The notes under the pieces are model-generated. The model saw nothing but the letters and a program-made list of their open reading frames with translations. It had not been told where the DNA came from and made no database searches. The position numbers and the translations under genes were made by a program. Shown piece after piece: positions 48,652 to 54,314 of a DNA stretch of 54,314 bases (position 1 is the first letter of the stretch; each line of letters starts with the position of its first letter). The stretch comes from Nocardia pneumoniae NBRC 100136 (GTDB lineage: Bacteria > Actinomycetota > Actinomycetes > Mycobacteriales > Mycobacteriaceae), in the NCBI RefSeq assembly GCF_000308755.1, contig NZ_BAGF01000145.1:1-54314 (forward strand), in the 5' to 3' direction.

Positions 48652-49995
48652 GTGACCTCTGTGCATGACCTGACCGAAGCCGCGCGGGGCAGGACTGTCC
48701 CATCGCGCGGCGATTTACTCGCCGCCGGGGCCGCCGTCGCGCTGGTTGTCACCGCATTCGTCATTCCGCGAATCGCCAGCGAACAGTGGCGTCGCTCGCT
48801 GTACGCGGGCGCGGCGCCGATCTTCGGCGAGTGGCTGCCCCATGCCGGGTGGGGAACCGTGCCCGCGATTCTCCTCGCGGCGGCGATCGTCACGAGCGGC
48901 CCTGCGGTCGTGGCCCGGCTGTCCTGGCCCCGGCTGCTGGGTGCGGCCTATGCCGCGTCGGTCTGCTGGGCGCTGTCGCTGGCGCTGGTCGACGGCTGGC
49001 GGCGAGGTTTCACCGACCGGCTGACGGATCGCAACGAGTACCTGTACGAGGTTCCCGGAGTCACCGACCTGCATGCCGTGCTTCGCGGGTTCTCCGGCCG
49101 CATTCTCGACTTCCAGCCCGACTCGTGGACCACGCACGTTTCCGGGCACCCTCCCGGAGCCCTGTTGTTCTTCGTGATCCTGGACCGGGCCGGGCTCGGC
49201 GGCGGTGCGTGGGCAGGATTGGCCTGCCTGGTGATCGGCTGCAGCGTGGTGATCGCCGTGGCCGTCGCGCTGAGCGCGCTAGGAGCCCAGGCCCAGGCGC
49301 GGGCCGCGTTACCGTTCCTGGTGCTCGCGCCTGCCGCGTTGTGGATCGCAGTGTCGGCCGACGCGATATTCGCCGCGACCGCCGCGTGGGCTGTCGCGTT
49401 GCTCGCGATCGCGACCCGCTCCGGCCGTGCCCCGGCCGCGGTCGGCGCAGGGGTGTTGTTCGGCCTCGGCGCTTACCTCAGTTACGGACTGGTGCTCATG
49501 GCTCTCCCGGCCGCGGCTGTCCTCATCACTGGCCGGACGTTGCGGCCACTGCTTCCCGCGCTCGCCGGTGCGCTGACGGTTGTCGTGGCGTTCACCGCCG
49601 CCGGGTTCTGGTGGCTCGACGGCTACCACCTGGTCGTCCAGCGCTACTACCAGGGCATTGCCGCCGAGCGGCCGTTCGGCTACTGGTGGTGGGGCAATCT
49701 GGCGGCAACCGTGTGCGCTGTCGGTTTGGCGACCGTCGCGGCGCTGCCGGGAGCGATCGCGCGGCTGCGCGCTGCGGACCCGGCGGCGATTCTGGTGGCC
49801 GCCGGTTTGGGTGCGGTCCTCATCGCCGACGCCAGCGGTTTGAGCAAGGCCGAGACCGAGCGGATCTGGCTGCCGTTCGACGTGTGGCTACTCGTCGGCA
49901 CCGCGTTCCTGCCGAGAGCATCGGCACGGATCTGGCTTACGGTGCAGGCGGTGGGGACGTTGGTACTCGCTCATCTGATCCTGACGAATTGGTGA
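48652..49995 (+). CDS. Polytopic membrane protein, GT-C glycosyltransferase-like
   Basis: A 447-residue protein with about ten hydrophobic helices, for example LLAAGAAVALVVTAFVIP, VPAILLAAAIVTS, WAGLACLVIGCSVVIAVAVAL, AVGAGVLFGLGAYLSYGLVLMALPAAAVL and ILVAAGLGAVLIA. A loop after the third helix contains DFQPDSWTTHVSGHPPGALLFFVILDRAG, with an HPPG motif often seen in mannosyltransferase-like GT-C membrane proteins. That suggests a polyprenyl-phosphate-sugar-dependent transferase working on the outer face, with the GT2 enzyme across the divergent promoter as a possible donor synthase. The start is GTG 48652 or GTG 48661; neither has a clear ribosome site. Its stop overlaps a possible GTG start of the response regulator gene. 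Confidence 0.82.
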   Translation: MTSVHDLTEAARGRTVPSRGDLLAAGAAVALVVTAFVIPRIASEQWRRSLYAGAAPIFGEWLPHAGWGTVPAILLAAAIVTSGPAVVARLSWPRLLGAAYAASVCWALSLALVDGWRRGFTDRLTDRNEYLYEVPGVTDLHAVLRGFSGRILDFQPDSWTTHVSGHPPGALLFFVILDRAGLGGGAWAGLACLVIGCSVVIAVAVALSALGAQAQARAALPFLVLAPAALWIAVSADAIFAATAAWAVALLAIATRSGRAPAAVGAGVLFGLGAYLSYGLVLMALPAAAVLITGRTLRPLLPALAGALTVVVAFTAAGFWWLDGYHLVVQRYYQGIAAERPFGYWWWGNLAATVCAVGLATVAALPGAIARLRAADPAAILVAAGLGAVLIADASGLSKAETERIWLPFDVWLLVGTAFLPRASARIWLTVQAVGTLVLAHLILTNW

Positions 49996-50000
49996 TCGCC

Positions 50001-50705
50001 ATGTGCATACTCATCGCCGACGACGACCCCGTGGTACGAGAGGTCGTCCGCCGCTATCTCGAACGCGACGGCCTGACCGTGATCGAGACCGCCGACGGGG
50101 CGAGCGCTACCGCTGCGCTGGCGCGCCGCGACGACGAGGTCGAGCTCGCGGTGCTGGACGTGATGATGCCCGCGCCGGACGGCATAGACATCTGCCGCGC
50201 CGTCCGCTCCGGGCCACGTCCGGACACCCCGATCATCCTGCTCACCGCGCTCGGTGAGGAAGACGACCGGGTGGTCGGGCTCGAGGCGGGCGCCGACGAT
50301 TACGTGACCAAGCCGTTCAGCCCGCGCGAACTGGCGCTGCGTGTGGCGTCGGTGCTGCGCAGGTCACGGCCACCGGCCACCCCCGGCCACCTGGTGCTGC
50401 GCGACGGCCGCGTCGAGGTGCGGCCCGCTGCGCGGTTCGTGTCCGCGAACGGCGTCCCAGTGGACCTGACGCCGCGCGAGTTCGACCTTCTCGAATTCCT
50501 GGTGCGGCATCCTGGTGCGGTGTTCAGTCGCGAGGAGCTGCTCGCACGGGTGTGGGGTTGGGACTTCGGCGACCTGTCGACCGTCACCGTGCACGTCAAG
50601 CGATTGCGTGCCAAGCTCGGTGACCATCATCGGATCGACACGATATGGGGACGCGGCTACGCGTGGAGACGCGCCGGTGGCGAGCAGGAGGCGTCGAATG
50701 GATGA
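50001..50705 (+). CDS. OmpR-family response regulator
   Basis: A 234-residue two-component regulator. The receiver domain has the acidic patch IADDDP, the phospho-acceptor Asp53 in AVLDVMMPAPDG and the switch residues LLTALGEE and DDYVTKPFSPREL. The DNA-binding winged helix (about 135-228) includes LTPREFDLLEFLVRHPGAVFSREELLARVWG and VTVHVKRLRAKLG. It should bind tandem repeats, possibly the one at 48576-48598, and control the divergent operons. ATG 50001 is preceded by a weak GGTGA; GTG 49992, which overlaps the membrane-protein stop (GTGA), would add three residues. It overlaps the kinase gene by 8 bases. Confidence 0.93.
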   Translation: MCILIADDDPVVREVVRRYLERDGLTVIETADGASATAALARRDDEVELAVLDVMMPAPDGIDICRAVRSGPRPDTPIILLTALGEEDDRVVGLEAGADDYVTKPFSPRELALRVASVLRRSRPPATPGHLVLRDGRVEVRPAARFVSANGVPVDLTPREFDLLEFLVRHPGAVFSREELLARVWGWDFGDLSTVTVHVKRLRAKLGDHHRIDTIWGRGYAWRRAGGEQEASNG

Positions 50706-51723
50706 GTCGACGGTACAGCTGGTGCTCTACACTGCGGCCGGATCGGCGCCGGTGGTGCTGTTCGGCGCGATTCTGCTGCGTGCGGCCGGTAGCCGGTCGC
50801 TGACCACCAGCATGGTGGCGCTGGTGTTGATTCCGATCCTCTCGGCGTTGGCCGGCATGACCGTCGTGAGCGGGCTGATGTTCACCACCGAGCTGCACCA
50901 CACACTGGTCGTGCTCGTCGTCGTCGCCGCGGTCACCGTCCCCGCCGCAGTACTGCTCGGTCGTCAGCAGGCCCGTAAAACCGTCTGGGAGAAGCAGATA
51001 CGGGAACAAGAGCGAGCCGCCGAGCACTCCAGGCGTGAGCTGGTCGCATGGGTCAGCCACGATCTGCGCACCCCGCTCGCGGGCATCCGCGCCATGGCCG
51101 AGGCGCTCTCGGACGGCGTGGTGACCGACAGCGCCGACGTATCGCGCTACGCCGCACAGATCGGCCGGGAGGTCCACCGGCTTTCCGGCATGGTCGACGA
51201 CCTGTTCGAAATGTCGAAGATCAACGCCGGTGCGTTGCGACTGGAGTTGGAGCCGATCGATCTGCGCGAGCTGATCGATGAGGTGCTCGCCGCCAATCGC
51301 ACGACCGCCGAGCGCGCCACGGTGGCGCTCTACGCCGAACACCCGGACTCCCGGATCACGGTCGCGGCCGACGATCGGGCGCTGGGACGCGTGCTGACGA
51401 ATCTGGTGTCGAACGCGATCGCGCACACCCCGCCTGGTGGTCACGTGGCGATCTCGGCCGGATCCGACGACCGGCACGCCTGGGCCAGGGTCGACGACAC
51501 GGGCCCCGGCATCGCCGAGAACGACCTTCCCCGGATCTTCGACATCGCCTACCGGGGCACGTCCACCCGATCACCGGTTGCCGCCGACGGCGTGCCCGCA
51601 GGCAGCGGCATGGGCCTGGCCATCGCCGCGGGGCTCGTCGAGGCGCACGCGGGCGATATCACCGCGGAGAATCGTGAACAAGGTTGCCGGTTCGAAGTAC
51701 GGTTGCCGCTTCCGGGGCATTGA
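50698..51723 (+). CDS. Sensor histidine kinase
   Basis: A 341-residue kinase partnered with the regulator encoded just upstream. Three hydrophobic stretches at the N-terminus (VLYTAAGSAPVVLFGAILL, MVALVLIPILSALAGMTVV, LVVLVVVAAVTVPAAVLLG) leave almost no extracytoplasmic domain, so it probably senses a signal in or near the membrane. The H-box is WVSHDLRTPLAGIRAMAEAL, the N-box is VLTNLVSNAIAHTPPG, G1 is DTGPGIAENDLPRIFD and G2 is GSGMGLAIAAG. AGGAGG lies 6 bases before ATG 50698, which overlaps the regulator stop by 8 bases. Confidence 0.93.
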   Translation: MDESTVQLVLYTAAGSAPVVLFGAILLRAAGSRSLTTSMVALVLIPILSALAGMTVVSGLMFTTELHHTLVVLVVVAAVTVPAAVLLGRQQARKTVWEKQIREQERAAEHSRRELVAWVSHDLRTPLAGIRAMAEALSDGVVTDSADVSRYAAQIGREVHRLSGMVDDLFEMSKINAGALRLELEPIDLRELIDEVLAANRTTAERATVALYAEHPDSRITVAADDRALGRVLTNLVSNAIAHTPPGGHVAISAGSDDRHAWARVDDTGPGIAENDLPRIFDIAYRGTSTRSPVAADGVPAGSGMGLAIAAGLVEAHAGDITAENREQGCRFEVRLPLPGH

Positions 51724-51724
51724 G

Positions 51725-52792
51725 TCAGATCGTCGGCGCGACTGCGCCTGTCGTCGCACGCAGGGGCGCGAACGCGAAGTCCGCGAGCCCCTTACGCGGC
51801 TCTACCCGCGCGGAAAACCCCAGCATGCGCTGCGCCGCGTCCGGGCTGGCGACGATATGGCGGACATCGCCGGGCCGGTACTCGCCGGTGACAACCGGCG
51901 GCAAACCACCACGGGCTCTCGCCAGCACCGCGGCGACCTCGCCGATCGTGATCGGCTGCCCTGAGCAGACGTTCAGGGCCGCGAATCCCGGCAACGGATG
52001 CTCGACGGCCGCCAGGTTGGCCGCCGCGACATCGGTGACGTGCACGAAATCTCGCAGCTGCCCGCCGTCTTCGAACACCCTTGGCCGATGTCCGGCCTCG
52101 AGAGCCGACCGGAAAATCGCCGCGACACCGGAATACGGTGTGTCCCTCGGCATATCATCGCCGTACACATTGTGGTACCGCAGGGCCGTGACAACGCCGC
52201 CGGTAGCGGCCGACCACGCCGCCGCATAGTGCTCCTGCGCCACCTTGCTGGCTGCGTACAGGCTGCGCGGACGTAACGGAGCGTGCTCGGGTACCGGCTC
52301 CCAATCCAACGCCGCATCGGTTTCAGCGCAACGGTGCTCGAACCGCCCACAGTCGAGATCCGCTCGATCGCGCAACCCCACGTCGACAATCTCTCCGCGC
52401 GCGTTTCGGTATCGGCCCTCGCCATAGACGACCATCGAGGACGCCAGAACCAACCTACGGCAGCCCATCTCAGCCATCGCGGCCAGCAAGACCGCCGTTC
52501 CCGAATCATTGTGGCTGGCATATGCGGGTGCGTCCGCGACGCTCACACCGGCTCCGACGACCGCGGCCTGGTGACAAACCACGTCGACGCCACGCAGCAA
52601 CGGCTCGATGCCTCGGCGATCACGGACATCGACCCGAAGCACACCGTCCGGGACTGGTACACCAGGCCCGTGCGCCGCGGGCAACATCAGATCGACGGCA
52701 ACCACCTCGTGCCCGGCCTCCGACAGCGCCCGGCGCACATGCGATCCGATGAACCCGGCGGCACCGGTCAACATGATCCGCATCGGCGTCAC
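51725..52792 (-). CDS. NAD-dependent epimerase/dehydratase (extended SDR)
   Basis: A 355-residue extended SDR of the GalE/RmlB type. The NAD motif is LTGAAGFIGSH, the catalytic Tyr-Lys is YAASK with the Ser in LASSMVVYGEG, and the substrate region VYGDDMPRDTPYSGVAAIFRSALEAG plus LRDFVHVTDVAAANL is typical of nucleotide-sugar 4-epimerases and dehydratases. It probably makes or modifies an NDP-sugar for the neighbouring glycosyltransferases. It converges on the histidine kinase gene with one base between the stops, so no terminator fits there. The start is GTG 52792; ATG 52783 is also possible. Confidence 0.9.
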   Translation of the reverse strand: MTPMRIMLTGAAGFIGSHVRRALSEAGHEVVAVDLMLPAAHGPGVPVPDGVLRVDVRDRRGIEPLLRGVDVVCHQAAVVGAGVSVADAPAYASHNDSGTAVLLAAMAEMGCRRLVLASSMVVYGEGRYRNARGEIVDVGLRDRADLDCGRFEHRCAETDAALDWEPVPEHAPLRPRSLYAASKVAQEHYAAAWSAATGGVVTALRYHNVYGDDMPRDTPYSGVAAIFRSALEAGHRPRVFEDGGQLRDFVHVTDVAAANLAAVEHPLPGFAALNVCSGQPITIGEVAAVLARARGGLPPVVTGEYRPGDVRHIVASPDAAQRMLGFSARVEPRKGLADFAFAPLRATTGAVAPTI

Positions 52793-52851
52793 GCCCGGAT
52801 GGCGCTGGTCGTGCGGGTTCCACCCGCGAAGTCGATATTCATGAGGTGATT

Positions 52852-52863
52852 CTGTCCGGACAG
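52852..52863. promoter_or_regulatory. Perfect 12-bp palindrome, operator-like
   Basis: CTGTCCGGACAG is a perfect palindrome about 60 bases upstream of the epimerase start and about 180 bases before a decayed TetR gene. TetR operators often look like this. The match may be chance. Confidence 0.35.
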
Positions 52864-53039
52864 TAGCGGCAAAGTCGCGTGCGACCGCCCGCGCGTCATA
52901 CTTTGGTCATTTCGCTGTGGCGATTCACTGTCACTCACCCGCCAAGGCCAGGCGTGTGTCCATGTTCCGCTCGAGCTCGCTCGATCGCGTCGGTGGCCGC
53001 GGTGAGGTCTTCACGCACGCGATCTCGACGCAGTAGGTC

Positions 53040-53415
53040 ATGCGTCCTAGCCTCGGTGATTCGGCAAGCGGCAAGACGACTCGCGAACACATCGTCGAGG
53101 TGACGGACGAGGTGTTCTGCCATCGCGGGTTCGACCGGACCTCCTTCGCGTCCATCGCCGCGGCCGTGCATCTGTCGCGCGCCAACTTCTACTACCACTT
53201 CAAGGCCAAGGACGACATCCTCGACGCGGTCATCGACGCCCGCGTCGCCGACACCCGCCGCATGCTCGCCCAATGGGAGGATCAGGCGTGCGACCCAGGG
53301 CGTGGCCACCCTGGCCAATGCCTTCCACGACGAACAGTTCATCCGCCGTGAGGTCGGACGCCTGCACGACTGGCTCGACACCTACACCGACAACCCCGAC
53401 CACACTGCCCGGTGA
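53040..53415 (+). pseudogene. Broken TetR-family regulator
   Basis: The first 80 codons encode an intact TetR DNA-binding domain (TTREHIVEVTDEVFCHRGFD, then TSFASIAAAVHLSRANFYYHF) and the start of the ligand domain (ILDAVIDARVADTRRMLAQWEDQA). The frame then becomes nonsense (CDPGRGHPGQ) and stops at 53351. A second frame picks up near 53289 with TQGVATLANAFHDEQFIRREVGRLHDWLDTYT and ends at TGA 53413-53415. The joined protein would be about 125 residues, far short of the usual 190-200, so an internal deletion as well as a frameshift seems likely. The truncated HTH protein could still be made. Confidence 0.65.
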
Positions 53416-53459
53416 CGACGCCGGGGCACACGACTGACGGAAATAGAAGCGACAAAAGC

Positions 53460-53617
53460 ATGTTCGTAGTTCTGCTCAGGTTCTCCAGCAACCGGAATGA
53501 CGCCCCGCAGCACATGACCGGACACCAGAAATGGATCGAACGCGGTCTCGCTGACGGTGTATTCCTGCTGGTCGGCAGCATCAAACCTGGCGTGGGTGGG
53601 GCCGTGCCGGCACACAT
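53460..53617 (+). pseudogene. Truncated YciI-like protein
   Basis: ATG 53460 opens with MFVVLLRFSSNRNDAPQHM, then TGHQKWIERGLADGVFLLVG and SIKPGVGGAVPAH, a good match to the first 50 residues of YciI-related (YCII) proteins, normally about 90-100 residues. After about 53617 the expected strand and helix are lost in all frames and the open frame continues as low-complexity Arg/Ser sequence. I read it as a 3'-truncated gene. Confidence 0.6.
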
Positions 53618-53740
53618 ACCGGATCGCCGGGCAGCTGCTACAGGCCGGCTGAATCGGCGCGGCTCACCAGGATCCGTCTCCCAGGCGGCGCATCTTCGTC
53701 GAACTTTGTGTGCGGCCTGGGCGTCGGTGAGCATCGCCCG

Positions 53741-53860
53741 ATGGCGCTGAACGCCGACACGACGATGCTCATCAACGGCGCCGCGGGCGGCGTGGGCCAC
53801 TTCGCACTACAGCTGGCGAAATGAAAGCATGCGGGCGCACCTGGATTTCACCGGGCAGCT
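53741..53860 (+). pseudogene. Fragment of an MDR-family alcohol/quinone dehydrogenase
   Basis: DTTMLINGAAGGVGHFALQL is the NADPH-binding motif of medium-chain quinone oxidoreductases (xVLINGAAGGVGxxAxQLAK). It is followed at once by a stop (TGA 53822-53824) and, read through, by KHAGA, the usual next residues. Neither the catalytic domain upstream nor the rest of the Rossmann fold is present. Only this nucleotide-binding core survives. Confidence 0.6.
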
Positions 53861-53909
53861 GCGGCCGAGCAGGTCGAGGACTTTGGTGTTGACTTGCAGG
53901 AGTTCATCT

Positions 53910-54314
53910 TCAGTCGGCCCGGTAGCGGGAGGCGAGTTCGGGGCTCTGTCCGCTGAACACAGCGAGGTCGGCTTCGAAGACAGCGTCGAGGAGGCCGGCG
54001 TCTTCCACACCGGGGGCGCAGACGACTTCGCCGAGCTCGAGGCCGCGTAGTCCAGCGGCGACGACCTCGTCGGCGGTCATGCGGGGCACGGCGCTCAGGT
54101 CGAGGCCTTGGCGCTCGTGGAATTCGGTGGCGACGATGCCGGGGCAGAGGACCTCGACCTGGATGCCGGTGCCGTCCAGTTCGGCGCTGAGCGTCTGGGA
54201 CATGGCGACGAGGTGGGCCAAGGTGCCCGCGTAGACGGCACGGCGGGGCATGACGGATCCGTCTGCGGGGCCGCTGAAGGCGATCATCCCGGCCACGTTG
54301 ATGATCTTTCCTTC
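53910..54314 (-). CDS. Short-chain dehydrogenase/reductase, C-terminal part (runs off right edge)
   Basis: The last 134 residues of an SDR whose 5' end lies beyond the window. The visible start KIINVAGMIAFSGP is the strand-4/5 region, and LSAELDGTGIQVEVLCPGIVATEFHERQG is the characteristic PG motif segment. The catalytic box reads VYAGTLAHLVAM: the Tyr is present, but the Lys expected four residues later is Leu (YAGTL instead of YxxxK). That would impair proton relay unless another residue serves, and some SDR-fold proteins are non-catalytic. The stop is TCA (53910-53912) on this strand. Substrate unknown. Confidence 0.85.
   Translation of the reverse strand, partial: EGKIINVAGMIAFSGPADGSVMPRRAVYAGTLAHLVAMSQTLSAELDGTGIQVEVLCPGIVATEFHERQGLDLSAVPRMTADEVVAAGLRGLELGEVVCAPGVEDAGLLDAVFEADLAVFSGQSPELASRYRAD

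Noticed and set aside
48786..49992. N-terminal extension of the response regulator overlapping the membrane protein
   Set aside because: The extension is a shadow frame of the polytopic protein. The receiver domain begins normally at 50001 or 49992.

Overview
The window is high-GC DNA with densely packed, translationally coupled genes, ATG and GTG starts, modular type I polyketide synthases (PKS), a DrrAB-type exporter and many TetR, SDR and P450 genes. This fits a filamentous actinomycete. I favour a Nocardia-like member of the Mycobacteriales, but no rRNA or marker gene here proves it. No tRNA, rRNA, CRISPR array or intact mobile element was seen.

Region 1 (1-12240, + strand) is the downstream end of a classical actinomycete modular PKS. 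It holds the 3' end of one PKS gene (KR-ACP-docking), a two-module PKS with two KS-AT-DH-KR-ACP sets, and a small hotdog thioesterase. It converges through a strong bidirectional terminator on a lone FadH/old-yellow-enzyme reductase gene (- strand, 12285-14315).

Region 2 (15002-32362, + strand) is a second PKS operon of a different lineage. The first protein is ACP-KS-AT-AT-DH-KR-ACP. A starter ACP and two tandem ATs recall the split loading modules of myxobacterial soraphen, stigmatellin and myxothiazol synthases; its DH and KR are degenerate. It is followed by KS-AT-DH-KR-ACP, KS-AT-ACP, a GST-fold protein, a P450 and a GNAT acyltransferase, all with start/stop overlaps. There is no thioesterase domain. 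A frameshifted alpha/beta-hydrolase relic lies just after the operon.

Region 3 (32766-39802, - strand) converges on region 2 and is a seven-gene coupled operon. In transcription order it encodes a cupin-haem-oxygenase-like diiron fusion, an NTF2-like protein, a FemAB/GNAT-like transferase, a class IV aminotransferase, a styrene-monooxygenase-type flavoprotein fused to an NTF2-like domain, a berberine-bridge-type FAD oxidase and an SDR. I could not match this gene set to a known pathway. It is the best candidate here for a new biosynthetic system, possibly amine or N-oxidation chemistry making or tailoring a building block.

Region 4 (39803-44459) starts with gene-poor DNA containing GC-rich inverted repeats and a decayed TetR gene. 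It continues with a 17-residue leader ORF coupled to a DrrAB-like exporter, a 30-residue ORF, and an ECF sigma factor with a Cys-rich tail facing a tiny Cys-rich protein across a near-perfect hairpin.

Region 5 (44860-52792) is an envelope/redox locus. A - strand operon encodes a GT2 glycosyltransferase, a DUF2064 protein, a methyltransferase, a cytochrome b-molybdopterin oxidoreductase fusion and a four-helix membrane protein. It is divergent from a polytopic membrane protein, an OmpR-type response regulator and a histidine kinase, with an NAD-dependent epimerase at the end. The right edge (53040-54314) holds decayed TetR, YciI-like and MDR dehydrogenase fragments and the 3' end of an SDR gene.
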